Below are positions 9,556 to 19,009 of a stretch of 64,000 nucleotides of DNA, piece after piece. Source of the DNA: Corynebacterium sp. zg-331 (lineage in GTDB: Bacteria > Actinomycetota > Actinomycetes > Mycobacteriales > Mycobacteriaceae); assembly GCF_014267345.1 (NCBI RefSeq), contig NZ_JACMYD010000001.1:620001-684000 (forward strand), read 5' to 3'. Below the pieces are notes generated by a model that made no database searches, was not told the DNA's origin, and worked only from the letters and a program-made list of their open reading frames with translations. Numbering within the stretch: the stretch's first letter is position 1; each line of letters starts with the position of its first letter. A program made the position numbers and the translations under genes.

Positions 9556-10896
9556 ATGTTCCGCCGGATCTTTGGCATAGAGACCGAATACGGGCTGAGC
9601 ACCGGCCGCCGGGGCCTGAGCCCCGAGGACGTCGCCCGAGAGCTGTTTCGCCCCGTGGTGGAGAAATACGCCAGCTCTAACGTGTTTCTCCCCAACGCCT
9701 CACGCCTGTACCTCGACGTGGGCGCGCACCCGGAGATCGCCACGGCGGAATGCGATAGCATACCGCAGCTTATCGCCCACGAGCGTGCCGGGGACGCGGC
9801 GGTAGACGAGCTGGCGCTGCGAGCCCAGGAGGCTCTGGACACCCCGGTCTACCTGTTCAAAAACAACCTGGACTCCGTGGGCAATTCCTACGGCTGCCAC
9901 GAAAACTACCTCATCGGCCGGAGCACGGTGCTCAAGACCCTGGGTCGGCAATTGCTCGCTTTCATGGTCACCCGGCAGATCATCTGTGGGGCCGGAAACA
10001 TCGACGGGACCTTCCGCTTTTCCCAGCGCGCGGAGCAGGTGTGGGAGGGGGTGTCCTCAGCCACCACCCGCTCGCGACCCATCATCAATACCCGCGACGA
10101 GCCCCACGCGGATTCCTCCCGTTACCGGCGCCTGCACGTGATTGTGGGAGACTCGGTGATGGCCGAACCCACCCTGGCGCTCAAGGTCGGTTCCACCCTT
10201 TTGGTCTTGGAGATGATAGAGGAGGGATACCCGCTACCGGACTGGGAGTTGGCCGATCCCATCGCCGCGATCCGCGCCGTCAACAAGGACGCTCGCGCTG
10301 TCCTCACGCTCACGGATGGCACCACTCTCAGCGCCCTGGATCTCCAATCAGCACTGTGCGCGGCCGCACAGGAATGGCTGGCTCACCGCCCGCAGGACCC
10401 TCACTTAAGCGCCGTGGTGGATCTGTGGCGGCGCGTATTAGACGCCCTGGAAACGGGGGATTACTCAGCCATTGACCGGGAGATCGACTGGGCCATCAAG
10501 TATTCGCTGCTGGAACGCTACCGCCAGCGCCTAGATTGCGGGTGGGAGCATCCGCGCCTGGCCCAGATCAACCTCGCTTACCACGACATTCGCCCCAGTC
10601 GGGGCCTGGCCCGCGTGCTGGAATCCAAGGGATTCATCCGCCGATGGATCACCGAAGAAGAAGCCGCCCTGGCCACCGTCACGCCGCCGCAAACCACCAG
10701 GGCAAGGCTGCGCGGGCAGTTTCTCTCCCGCGCGCGGGAGCTTCACGCACCGGTCACGGCGGATTGGCTGCGCCTGAAGGTTAATCGGCCCGAGCCGCGC
10801 TTGGTTGAACTCGACGACCCCTTTGCCGCCGTGGACGCCCGGGTCGATGACCTCGTTTCCTATATGGAGGAGCATCATGGCCGTGCGCGGCAGTGA
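9556..10896 (+). CDS. pafA: Pup-protein ligase PafA
   Basis: This 446-residue ligase uses ATP to join the C-terminal glutamate of Pup to substrate lysine side chains. The N-terminal FGIETEYGLST strand carries the catalytic Glu region. The Dop-specific N-terminal loop is absent, and [20 protein letters not shown] and the conserved C-terminal domain follow. In proteasome-bearing relatives prcB and prcA stand between pup and pafA; here only 5 bases separate them. The gene overlaps pafB by 20 bases. Confidence 0.96.
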   Translation: MFRRIFGIETEYGLSTGRRGLSPEDVARELFRPVVEKYASSNVFLPNASRLYLDVGAHPEIATAECDSIPQLIAHERAGDAAVDELALRAQEALDTPVYLFKNNLDSVGNSYGCHENYLIGRSTVLKTLGRQLLAFMVTRQIICGAGNIDGTFRFSQRAEQVWEGVSSATTRSRPIINTRDEPHADSSRYRRLHVIVGDSVMAEPTLALKVGSTLLVLEMIEEGYPLPDWELADPIAAIRAVNKDARAVLTLTDGTTLSALDLQSALCAAAQEWLAHRPQDPHLSAVVDLWRRVLDALETGDYSAIDREIDWAIKYSLLERYRQRLDCGWEHPRLAQINLAYHDIRPSRGLARVLESKGFIRRWITEEEAALATVTPPQTTRARLRGQFLSRARELHAPVTADWLRLKVNRPEPRLVELDDPFAAVDARVDDLVSYMEEHHGRARQ

Positions 10897-11803
10897 TCTC
10901 GAACGCCTGGTGAACCTCACCTTCGCCTTCCTCCACGCCACCCGCACCGGGCGGCCTTACCTCACCGGACGGTGGCTGCGCGAGCACGTGGCCGGATACG
11001 GCGGAGTCAGCGAGGACACCGCCCGCAAGCGCCTGCAGCGCGACTTGCGCACCCTAGCTCAGGCCGGGGTGCCCCTGGAGCGGAGCAAAAGCGACGGCGT
11101 TGCCTCCTACCGCCTGCGCGAGGAGGACTACGAACTTCCGCCCATCGAGTTCACCGCCGAGGAGGTCGCCGTGCTGGGGGTAGCCGGTCAGATGGGACGC
11201 GGCGGGCAGCTGGGTGCCTTCGCGCGATCCGGCTGGGCCAAACTCGCCGCCGGTGGTGCGCATCGAGACCTGAGCGAGGCCTCCCCGGAGATCACCGGCA
11301 GCGGGGACTGGGATAGGGTCTCCGCCCGCACGCTGACCGCCCTCGTCGCGGCCATCACGAGGAGACGGCGCGTAGAGTTCCATTACCGGGGCACCACGCG
11401 AGCGATGGATCCCTGGGGGATCGTCAATCACCGCGATCGGCTCTACCTGGTGGGCTTCGACGTGGAGCGCCGTCAGCCGCGGTCCTTCCGCCTGGTGCGC
11501 ACCGCGGACTTCCGCGAGATCGGCAAACGCGAGCACGAGGCTGATGGCCAGGATCTCCAGGCCATCGTCGTGACTGCCCTGGAGCGGCATCGGCAGCGGG
11601 TAGACGCACGGGTGTGGCTGCGTCCGGGGCGTGTGCTGGCCCTGCGCGAGGTCGCAACGATGACCGGGGAGATCGCGGAACTTCGCGGAGTGGATCGAGA
11701 TTGGCTGGTGCGCACGGTGGCGGCCCACGGGCCGGACGCGATCCTGCTCGACGACGAGGAACTGCGCGCGGAAATCATCGCACTGCTCAAGGAGGCGCAA
11801 TGA
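10877..11803 (+). CDS. pafB: WYL-domain transcriptional regulator PafB
   Basis: This 308-residue protein has an N-terminal winged helix (DLERLVNLTFAFL to RKRLQRDL) and a WYL domain. The central stretch RRRVEFHYRGTTRAMDPWGIVNHRDRLYLVGFD is typical of that domain. With PafC it forms the activator of the LexA-independent DNA-damage response known from mycobacteria. The start is the ATG after GGAGGAG inside the end of pafA. The stop overlaps the pafC start as ATGA, matching the need for equal amounts of both partners. Confidence 0.93.
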   Translation: MAVRGSDLERLVNLTFAFLHATRTGRPYLTGRWLREHVAGYGGVSEDTARKRLQRDLRTLAQAGVPLERSKSDGVASYRLREEDYELPPIEFTAEEVAVLGVAGQMGRGGQLGAFARSGWAKLAAGGAHRDLSEASPEITGSGDWDRVSARTLTALVAAITRRRRVEFHYRGTTRAMDPWGIVNHRDRLYLVGFDVERRQPRSFRLVRTADFREIGKREHEADGQDLQAIVVTALERHRQRVDARVWLRPGRVLALREVATMTGEIAELRGVDRDWLVRTVAAHGPDAILLDDEELRAEIIALLKEAQ

Positions 11804-12750
11804 GCAACCTGCATCGGGTAGAAGAGCTGGTCCGCGTGCTTAACCTCATCCCGTACTTTGAGGCGCACCCCGACCGCTCCGTGTTCGAGGCGGCCCGCGA
11901 CCTAGGCCGAACGCCCCAGGAGATCATGACAGATCTCAATCGCCTGTTTTGCTGCGGCCTACCCGGGCTGATGCCGGACAACCTGGTGGACATGGTGCAC
12001 AGCTACACCGCCGTGCGCATCACCAATAACCAGGGTCTGGATCGCGCTCTGCGGCTCAGCGCCGCCGAGGCCTCGGTGCTGCTGATGATGCTGGAGTCCC
12101 TAGAAAATCAACCGGGGCTGCTGCCTGTCCCCGCGGTGCGCTCGGCCGCCGCCAAGCTCCGGGCCATCACGGGAGCCACCGCGATCTTCGACTCCGCCCC
12201 TCCCCGCAGCGATTCTACGGTGGGGGAGTGCATTCGCCTCGCCATCGCGGAGAAAAAACAGCTGCGCTTCCGGTACGCCTCGGCCAGCAGCGATACCGAT
12301 GCGGTGCGCGAGGTCTCCCCGCTGCGGGTGGTGCTGGATTCCGGCTACCAATATCTCAGCGCCTGGGAGGAGGGGCATCGCACCTTTCGACTGGATCGCA
12401 TGAGCACACCGGAGGTCATAGACACACCCGTCGAGGCACCGACGGGCGTGGATTCCTCCTTCGGCCTGAATCGTCAGGCGCGCCTGGAGGTACACCGGGA
12501 TGCGATGTGGCTGGCCGAGTATTATCCCCTGAGCCTGGCGGAGGATCGAGGCGCGCAGTGGGTGCCCGCCACCATGCCCTATGCCTCCGAACAGTGGCTG
12601 GTGCGCTTTGCGCTGAGCAACGCGGACCGGCTGCGGGTGCTCAGCCCCACTCGGGTAAGTTCACAGGTATCTACCTGGGCATCGCGAGCCATCGCCGCCT
12701 ATGATGGCTCGCAGACCACCACGTTCGATAGAAAGGCCCCTCATGCCTAA
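11800..12750 (+). CDS. pafC: WYL-domain transcriptional regulator PafC
   Basis: This 316-residue partner of PafB opens with [21 protein letters not shown], the winged-helix region. Its WYL segment reads [27 protein letters not shown]. The start is set by AAGGAGG 4 bases before the ATG and by the ATGA overlap with pafB; the frame stays open upstream, but that part is the shadow of pafB. The last 8 bases overlap tatA. Confidence 0.93.
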   Translation: MSNLHRVEELVRVLNLIPYFEAHPDRSVFEAARDLGRTPQEIMTDLNRLFCCGLPGLMPDNLVDMVHSYTAVRITNNQGLDRALRLSAAEASVLLMMLESLENQPGLLPVPAVRSAAAKLRAITGATAIFDSAPPRSDSTVGECIRLAIAEKKQLRFRYASASSDTDAVREVSPLRVVLDSGYQYLSAWEEGHRTFRLDRMSTPEVIDTPVEAPTGVDSSFGLNRQARLEVHRDAMWLAEYYPLSLAEDRGAQWVPATMPYASEQWLVRFALSNADRLRVLSPTRVSSQVSTWASRAIAAYDGSQTTTFDRKAPHA

Positions 12751-12973
12751 CCTAGGCGTTCCCGAACTTCTCATTATCGCGGTTCTCCTCGTCGTCCTCT
12801 TCGGTGCGCGGCGGCTTCCCGACGCCGCACGATCCCTGGGCCGCTCCATGCGCATCTTCAAGTCCGAGGTCAAGGAAATGCACAAGGATGACGAGGATCC
12901 CAAGCCCCTGACTCAGAACCAACCCCAGGCTGCCCCCACCCAGACCACCGCCGATTACCGCGATACCCTATAA
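12743..12973 (+). CDS. tatA: Twin-arginine translocase subunit TatA
   Basis: This 76-residue protein has one N-terminal membrane helix ([21 protein letters not shown]) containing the FG hinge. An amphipathic helix ([17 protein letters not shown]) and a hydrophilic tail follow. TatA oligomers form the passage through which TatC-bound folded proteins cross the membrane. The start inside the end of pafC follows GAAAGG. tatC begins 4 bases after its stop. Confidence 0.95.
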   Translation: MPNLGVPELLIIAVLLVVLFGARRLPDAARSLGRSMRIFKSEVKEMHKDDEDPKPLTQNQPQAAPTQTTADYRDTL

Positions 12974-12977
12974 ATTC

Positions 12978-13856
12978 GTGAGCAAGAAAAACCCCGATGG
13001 CACGATGTCCATCGTCGAACACATCCAGGAGCTGCGCCGGCGCGTCATCATCTCGCTGATCGCCCTGTGCGTGGGCACCATCGCGGGTTTTATCTGGTAC
13101 CAGCACTCCTTTCTCGGAGTGCCTTCCCTGGGCGAGATCCTGCGCGGCCCGTACTGCGCGGTCGATCCCAGCAAGCGGGTGGATCTGGGTGCCTCGGGAG
13201 AGTGTCGCCTACTCGCCACGGCTCCCTTCGAGATGTTCATGCTGCGGCTCAAGGTTGGCGCGCTGGTGGGCTCCGTACTCGCCTCTCCGGTGTGGCTGGG
13301 CCAGATCTGGGCCTTCATCACCCCCGGCCTACTCAAAAACGAGCGGCGTTGGACGGCCTCCTTTGTGTCCATCGCCGTCCTTCTCTTCGTCTCCGGGGCG
13401 GTGCTCGCCTATGTCATCCTCGCCTACGGGCTGGAGTTCCTCCTCACCATCGGTGACCAAGCCCAGGAAGTGGCCCTGACCGGCCAGTATTACTTCAGCT
13501 TCATGCTCAGCCTCCTGCTCATCTTCGGGGTGAGTTTCGAGGTGCCGCTGCTGCTGGTCATGCTCAACATCGCCGGCGTCATCAGGTACGACCAACTCAA
13601 AGACAAACGCCGCTACATCATCGTGGGTCTGGCGATCTTCGCCGCCTTCATGACACCGGGGCAAGAACCCGTTTCCATGGTCATTCTCACCTGTGCGCTG
13701 ACCGCCCTGGTGGAGGTGGCCCTGCAGTTTTGCCGCTGGCATGACAAGCGCCGCCAGCGCGAGCGCCCGGATTGGCTGGATGCCGCCGACGAGGAATCTC
13801 ACCCCATCGCCGCCCCTGCCCCGATCAGCACCGCCAACTACGACGACGTTCTCTAG
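12978..13856 (+). CDS. tatC: Twin-arginine translocase subunit TatC
   Basis: This 292-residue integral membrane protein with six predicted helices recognises the RR signal peptide. It begins MSIVEHIQELRRRVIISL, with the conserved Glu and Arg region. FGVSFEVPLLLVMLNIAGV with the conserved membrane Glu, and FAAFMTPGQEPVSM, are also present. The start is GTG. A loop between helices 1 and 2 contains two Cys (about residues 57 and 75). The helicase gene starts on the base after the stop. Confidence 0.95.
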   Translation: MSKKNPDGTMSIVEHIQELRRRVIISLIALCVGTIAGFIWYQHSFLGVPSLGEILRGPYCAVDPSKRVDLGASGECRLLATAPFEMFMLRLKVGALVGSVLASPVWLGQIWAFITPGLLKNERRWTASFVSIAVLLFVSGAVLAYVILAYGLEFLLTIGDQAQEVALTGQYYFSFMLSLLLIFGVSFEVPLLLVMLNIAGVIRYDQLKDKRRYIIVGLAIFAAFMTPGQEPVSMVILTCALTALVEVALQFCRWHDKRRQRERPDWLDAADEESHPIAAPAPISTANYDDVL

Positions 13857-16475
13857 ATGACCCACCTCGCAGACTTCACCGCAGCCCTCGATTTCCCCCT
13901 CGACGCCTTCCAAGAAGAAGCCTGCGCGGCGATCGAAGAGGGGCACAGCGCGCTCGTCTGCGCGCCGACCGGATCCGGCAAAACCATCGTGGGGGAGTTC
14001 GCCGTCTCTCTTGCTCTCTCCCAGCGCACCGTCTGTTTTTACACCACCCCCATCAAGGCGCTGAGCAACCAAAAATACCACGACCTCGTCCGGCGTTACG
14101 GGCGAGATCGGGTGGGCCTGCTCACCGGAGACCAGAGCATCAACCGCGATGCCCCCATCGTGGTCATGACCACCGAGGTGCTGCGCAACATGATCTACGC
14201 GGATGCCGACGCCCTACGCCTGCTCAGCCACGTAGTCATGGACGAGATCCACTTCCTCGCGGATGCCTCCCGCGGGGCCGTGTGGGAGGAGGTCATCCTC
14301 GGTCTCGACGAATCGGTGCGGATCATCGGTCTCTCGGCCACGGTCTCCAACGCGGAAGAGTTCGGCCGCTGGCTCTCCACCGTGCGCGGCGACACCCACG
14401 TGATCGTTTCCGAACACCGCCCCGTGCCGCTGCACCCATGGATGATGGTGGGCACCATGGCCTACCCCCTCCTCGATCCGCAGGATCCCCGGCACGTCTC
14501 ACCGACCCTGCTTAGCCGCACCGAGCGTTACGGCACCACCGGCACCCGCCCCCCGGCACGCCCCGAGGTCATCGCAGCCCTCCGCCGCCGCGACATGCTG
14601 CCCGCTATCACCTTCATCTTTTCCCGCGCCGGTTGCGACACCGCCCTCTTCGACTGCCTGCGTTCCGCGCTGCGACTGACCACCCAGGAAGAATCCCAGC
14701 GCATCGCAGAGACCATCGACGCCGCCGTGGCGGATATCCCACCCGAGGACCTGGAAGTGCTGCGCTTCCGGCCGTGGCGCGCCGCCCTCATGCGCGGTTT
14801 CGCCGCTCACCACGCAGGCATGCTGCCCGCATTCCGGCACATCGTCGAGGACCTTTTTAGTCGGGGGCTCTTACGCGTCGTCTTCGCCACCGAGACCCTG
14901 GCCCTCGGCATCAACATGCCCGCGCGCACCGTGGTGCTCGAACGCCTCGTCAAGTTCAACGGAGAGACCCACGCCGACCTCACCCCGGCCCAATATACTC
15001 AGCTCACCGGACGCGCCGGGCGCCGCGGCATCGACGCCGTGGGGCACGCCGTGGTGCAATGGAACCCCGAGCTGGATCCGCGCGCCGTGGCCGACCTGGC
15101 CACCACCCGCACCTACCCACTGGTGTCCACCTTCCAGCCCGGTTACAACATGTCCGTCAACCTCCTGGGTCGTCACGGGTACGAGCGCACCCTGGAACTA
15201 CTAGAGATGTCCTTCGCCCAGTTCCAGGCGAACGCCTCCGTGGTAGCCGAGGCCCGCGCCCTGGAACGCACGCGCGCCCGACTGCGCACCCAGGAGGAGG
15301 AATTCACCCGCGTAACCACCGCCCTCGCCCCACCCGGCACCCTAGAAGACTTACTCGATTACGTCGCCCTGCGCCGACGCCTTTCCGCCGCGGAGAAACG
15401 CCACCGCGCCCACTCTCAGCAGCAACGCGAAGCCGAGATCACCCGCCTGCTGGCCTCCGCCGAACGCGGGGAAGTCCTCGCCCTACCTGGGGCAAAGCGC
15501 CCGTTGATCGCCGTCGTGGTCGAGCCAGCTCGTCACACCCGTGACCCGCGCCCCCTGATGATTGCCCACACCGGTTGGACGGGTCGGCTCAACCCGCACT
15601 CCCTGCGCAATGCCCCCGTGCGCCTGGGCCGCATGCGTATCCCCGGCCACCACCACAAGAACACCAGGACCATCGTGCGCAGCCTGCAACGCTTCACCGG
15701 CCCCACCAGGCTCAAGACCAAGGCCAGGACCCGCCCCACCGCGGAAATCACCCGTCTGCGCGAGGAGGTACGAGCCCACCCCGCACACCACTGGCCCCCC
15801 GGAGACAGGGAATACCTCGCTCGCCACGCCGAGAAGATCCTGCGCTATCGCGATCAGGAGCGCCGCCAGGAGGAGGCCGCCGCCAGCGATACCCTGTCGC
15901 ACACCTTCCGCCGGATCCTGGCCCTCCTCACCGAACTCGGCTACCTCACACCCACCCTCGCACTCACCGAGGAAGGGGAGAACCTGGCTCGGATTCACTG
16001 CACCACGGATCTCCTCGTCGCCCAATGCCTACGCCGCGGCATCTGGGACGGCCTCGACCCCGCCGAGCTCGCCGGGGTGGTCTCCCTGTGCGTGTTCGAT
16101 AACCGCAAGGCCACCCAGGGTGAGGCCGGCGCAGCCACCGAGGCCATGGCCGGTGCCATGGCCGCCACCGAGCGCGTATGGGCGGAGCTCACCCGCGACG
16201 AACAACGCCATCGTCTCCCGCTCACCCCGGCACCCGAGGGAGCCTTCGCCCTGGCTTTGCACCAGTGGACCGCCGGCGCCCCGCTGGGATACTGCCTCGC
16301 GGCGGCCGCCCAGTGCGGGGCCGAACTCAGCCCGGGAGACTTCGTGCGCTGGTGCCGCCAGGTGGTCGATCTCCTAGAACAAATCGCCACCACGGCCTAC
16401 AGCGACCACACCAGGTCTCAGGCGCGCCGGGCCACCCAGACCATCCGCCGCGGCGTGGTGGCGCTGGGACTCTAA
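13857..16475 (+). CDS. HelY-like superfamily 2 DEAD/DEAH-box RNA/DNA helicase
   Basis: This 872-residue protein is related to the Ski2/Mtr4-like HelY of mycobacteria. Motif I is CAPTGSGKTIVGEF at about residue 39, followed by YTTPIKALSNQKY (motif Ia), DEIHFL (a DEVH variant of motif II) and LSATVSN (motif III). FATETLALGINMPARTVV and QLTGRAGRRGID are motifs V-VI. A long C-terminal DSHCT-type helical domain follows. RNA turnover is the likely role by homology. It follows tatC directly, the same order as in mycobacteria. Confidence 0.9.
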   Translation: MTHLADFTAALDFPLDAFQEEACAAIEEGHSALVCAPTGSGKTIVGEFAVSLALSQRTVCFYTTPIKALSNQKYHDLVRRYGRDRVGLLTGDQSINRDAPIVVMTTEVLRNMIYADADALRLLSHVVMDEIHFLADASRGAVWEEVILGLDESVRIIGLSATVSNAEEFGRWLSTVRGDTHVIVSEHRPVPLHPWMMVGTMAYPLLDPQDPRHVSPTLLSRTERYGTTGTRPPARPEVIAALRRRDMLPAITFIFSRAGCDTALFDCLRSALRLTTQEESQRIAETIDAAVADIPPEDLEVLRFRPWRAALMRGFAAHHAGMLPAFRHIVEDLFSRGLLRVVFATETLALGINMPARTVVLERLVKFNGETHADLTPAQYTQLTGRAGRRGIDAVGHAVVQWNPELDPRAVADLATTRTYPLVSTFQPGYNMSVNLLGRHGYERTLELLEMSFAQFQANASVVAEARALERTRARLRTQEEEFTRVTTALAPPGTLEDLLDYVALRRRLSAAEKRHRAHSQQQREAEITRLLASAERGEVLALPGAKRPLIAVVVEPARHTRDPRPLMIAHTGWTGRLNPHSLRNAPVRLGRMRIPGHHHKNTRTIVRSLQRFTGPTRLKTKARTRPTAEITRLREEVRAHPAHHWPPGDREYLARHAEKILRYRDQERRQEEAAASDTLSHTFRRILALLTELGYLTPTLALTEEGENLARIHCTTDLLVAQCLRRGIWDGLDPAELAGVVSLCVFDNRKATQGEAGAATEAMAGAMAATERVWAELTRDEQRHRLPLTPAPEGAFALALHQWTAGAPLGYCLAAAAQCGAELSPGDFVRWCRQVVDLLEQIATTAYSDHTRSQARRATQTIRRGVVALGL

Positions 16476-16480
16476 CGCAT

Positions 16481-16486
16481 TACGAT
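16481..16486 (+). promoter_or_regulatory. Putative -10 for pepQ
   Basis: TACGAT ends 8 bases before the pepQ ATG, and no Shine-Dalgarno sequence is present in the 19-base gap after the helicase gene. A leaderless transcript is inferred. Confidence 0.35.
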
Positions 16487-16494
16487 AGACCCCT

Positions 16495-17592
16495 ATGACG
16501 CAGCGCTTCGATTCCACCATGTACGCCACCCGCCTCGGCCGCGCCGCCGAGCTCGGCCGGGAGCGCAACCTCAGCGGGTTCATCATCGGCCCCGGCGCGG
16601 AGCTGGCCTACTTTCTAGGCTCCTGGGCCTCGACTCACGAGCGCTTCAGCGCCCTGGTCATCCCCGCCCAGGGCGCACCCTGCCTGATCGCGCCCAAGGC
16701 GGACCTCGCGGACTTCCGCCCCGACCTACTCGCGGAACTCGGCGTGACCGTGCGCGGCTGGGCCGACGGGGATGACCCCCACGCTCTTGTGGATCTTCCG
16801 ACCCCAGGCCCCATCGGGCTGGGTGCATCCCTGACCACCGCGCACGTGCTGGCCCTCCAGGTGCGTTATGCCAACCGCCCGATGATTCTGGCCACCGAGG
16901 CGCTCAAGGAACTCATCATGCGCAAGGACCAGGCCGAGCTTGCTCAGCTGCGCGCCGCGGCCACGGCCATCGACGCCGTCCACGCCCGCGTCCCCGGCCT
17001 CCTGCGCGCGGGACGCACGGAGGCCGACGTGGCCGAGGACCTGCGCGTCCTCATCCTACGAGAGCACCACGCGGTGGACTTCATCATCGTGGGCTCAGGC
17101 CCTCACGGAGCCAACCCGCACCACTGCTTTTCCGACCGCGAGTTGCACGCCGGGGAAATGGTGGTGGTAGACATCGGCGGTACCTACGGTGCGGGTTATC
17201 ACTCCGATTGCACCCGCACCTACCTCGTGGGCGGTTCGGGTGAGGAACCGGAGATGTACCGAGTGCTGCGCGAGGCGCAGGAGGCCGCTTGTGCGGCCGT
17301 GCGCCCCGGAGTGACGGCCGCGCAGATCGACGACGTGGCGCGCCGGATCATCGCCGAGGCCGGCTACGGCAAGGAATTCTTCCACCGCACCGGCCACGGT
17401 ATCGGCCTGTCCACGCACGAGGAGCCCTTCCTCATGGCGGGCAACGATCTGGTGCTAGAAGAGGGCATGGCGTTCTCCATCGAACCGGGCATCTACCTGG
17501 AAGGCGAGTACGGTGCCCGGATCGAAGATATCGTGGTGGTAACCACCGAGGGCTGCGAACGGCTCAACACCCAGCCGAGGCACCTGCGATGA
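16495..17592 (+). CDS. pepQ: M24 family Xaa-Pro aminopeptidase/dipeptidase
   Basis: This 365-residue enzyme has the 'pita-bread' metallopeptidase fold and cleaves bonds before proline. The N-terminal creatinase-like domain runs to about residue 135. The catalytic domain has metal ligands in VVVDIGGTYGAGYHSDCTRTY (two Asp), FFHRTGHGIGLSTHEEPF (His) and FSIEPGIYLEG plus ARIEDIV (two Glu). The length suits the PepQ/PepP class. The stop overlaps the following SDR gene as ATGA. Confidence 0.92.
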   Translation: MTQRFDSTMYATRLGRAAELGRERNLSGFIIGPGAELAYFLGSWASTHERFSALVIPAQGAPCLIAPKADLADFRPDLLAELGVTVRGWADGDDPHALVDLPTPGPIGLGASLTTAHVLALQVRYANRPMILATEALKELIMRKDQAELAQLRAAATAIDAVHARVPGLLRAGRTEADVAEDLRVLILREHHAVDFIIVGSGPHGANPHHCFSDRELHAGEMVVVDIGGTYGAGYHSDCTRTYLVGGSGEEPEMYRVLREAQEAACAAVRPGVTAAQIDDVARRIIAEAGYGKEFFHRTGHGIGLSTHEEPFLMAGNDLVLEEGMAFSIEPGIYLEGEYGARIEDIVVVTTEGCERLNTQPRHLR

Positions 17593-18317
17593 GCGGGACG
17601 CTCCTGGTACTGGGAGCCACCAGCGATATCGGCGGCAAGCTTGCCACCCATCTGTGCCGGGGTCGCCGCGTCGTGCTGGCGGCCCGGCGCCCCGGGGATC
17701 TCGACCCCCGCCGCTTCCTCGATGCCGGGGCGCTCAGCGCACATACGCTCTTCTTCGACGCCACCGACCTGCCCTCGCACCGCACCGTGATCGAGGAGGC
17801 CGCCCGCCTGGCTGGGCCCATCGAGATTGCCCTGGTGTGCTTTGGGATACTGGGGGAACAGGAGCGAGCAGAGGCCGACGAGCGACACGCGGCACACATC
17901 GCCACCGTGGATTACACCGCCCAGGTGGTTGCGCTCACGGCGCTGACCCAGGTGATGGAGCGCGGCACCATCGTGGCGTTTTCTTCCATCGCCGGGTGGC
18001 GGGCCCGGCGTGCCAATTACGTCTACGGTTCCACCAAGGCCGGCCTCGATGCCTTCTGCCAGGGCCTGGCCGACCGGCTTCACGGTGGCCCGTTGCGCCT
18101 GATCACCGCCCGACCCGGCTTCGTGATCGGCCGCATGACCCGGGGTATGAAGCCGGCGCCGATGTCGGTATACCCACACCAGGTGGCCGAGGCGGTCGCC
18201 ACGGAGATTGCCCGCGATCGCGGTAGCCGCACCCTATGGATACCCGGCAGGCTGCGGTTCCTGGCCTGGGCCATGCGTCTGGTGCCACGATGCCTCTGGC
18301 GTAAAATGCCGCGATGA
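17589..18317 (+). CDS. Short-chain dehydrogenase/reductase, DprE2-like
   Basis: This 242-residue SDR has the nucleotide loop LVLGATSDIGG (about residues 5-15) and the catalytic FSSIAG...YVYGSTKAG (Ser, Tyr, Lys). The C-terminal pattern (TARPGFVIGRMTRGMKPAPM and the tail LVPRCLWRKMPR) resembles the decaprenylphosphoryl-2-keto-ribose reductase DprE2, which helps make arabinose donors for the cell wall. There is no DprE1 oxidase next to it, so it may be a paralogue with another substrate. It is coupled to pepQ by ATGA. Confidence 0.8.
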   Translation: MSGTLLVLGATSDIGGKLATHLCRGRRVVLAARRPGDLDPRRFLDAGALSAHTLFFDATDLPSHRTVIEEAARLAGPIEIALVCFGILGEQERAEADERHAAHIATVDYTAQVVALTALTQVMERGTIVAFSSIAGWRARRANYVYGSTKAGLDAFCQGLADRLHGGPLRLITARPGFVIGRMTRGMKPAPMSVYPHQVAEAVATEIARDRGSRTLWIPGRLRFLAWAMRLVPRCLWRKMPR

Positions 18318-18333
18318 GGAGGTAAGCAATCGT

Positions 18334-18996
18334 ATGCGCATGCGCGTTTTAGTTATCGGTGGCGCCGCGGGATTTTCCGGGGTGGTGCACGCCCTGACCG
18401 CCGCGGGCTGGGAGGTCACCACGGCGCTGCCCGCTAGCCCGGCGGAATTGGCGGCCCTGGTGGTGCGCGAGCGAATCGAGGCGCTGGTGGATGCCACGCA
18501 TCCCTTCGATCCCGCACACGCCGACATCGCAGAGGCCGCTCACGCCACCGGCGTAGCCCTGGTGGTCTATTCCCCGCAGCGCTGGGAGATCGCACCCATC
18601 CTCGAGACCCCGCTCCCCGCCGACACCGCCGCCTGGGCGCGACGCAATTGGCATCACATCCTGGTGGACACGGAAGGGATAGACCTCGCCCCCGAGCTCG
18701 CCGCGGATTCCGATAATCTCTACGTGCTGCGTCAACAACAGCGCCCGCGCCGTGGCGCTGCCCCGGCCCGGCACCGGGTCCTGCCACCGCGCGTAGGCGA
18801 CCTGAACGAGGAAAAAAAGCTCATGCGCGATCATCAGATCGACGGAGTCATCCTCAGCGATACCGGGCGCCCCGACCTGGCCGCCACCGTCGCCGCGGCC
18901 GCAGCGCTGGGCATCCCGGTGGCGCTCATTACCCGGCCCTCCCTGGGGGCCGCGACGGTGGCCACCACTCCCCAAGACGTCGTCGCGGCAATATAG
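18334..18996 (+). CDS. Precorrin-6A reductase-like protein (CobK/CbiJ family)
   Basis: This 220-residue protein begins with the Rossmann-like MRVLVIGGAAGFSGVV. It has the CobK signature region DATHPFDPAHADIAEAAHATGVALVVYSPQRWE; canonical members read HPYA/HPFA...N and RP.W, so it is divergent. The last part, DGVILSDTGRPDLAATVAAAAALGIPVALITRP, matches the C-terminal domain. CobK reduces a corrin ring intermediate in vitamin B12 synthesis. No other cob gene is in the window, so the physiological role is uncertain. GAGGAGG lies 11 bases before the chosen ATG; a second ATG two codons later is possible. Confidence 0.7.
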   Translation: MRMRVLVIGGAAGFSGVVHALTAAGWEVTTALPASPAELAALVVRERIEALVDATHPFDPAHADIAEAAHATGVALVVYSPQRWEIAPILETPLPADTAAWARRNWHHILVDTEGIDLAPELAADSDNLYVLRQQQRPRRGAAPARHRVLPPRVGDLNEEKKLMRDHQIDGVILSDTGRPDLAATVAAAAALGIPVALITRPSLGAATVATTPQDVVAAI

Positions 18997-19009
18997 GTAG
19001 GTTGGTGGG

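Noticed and set aside
9541..9556. Possible hidden proteasome genes between pup and pafA
   Set aside because: Only 5 bases separate pup and pafA, and no prcA/prcB-like sequence occurs anywhere in the window.
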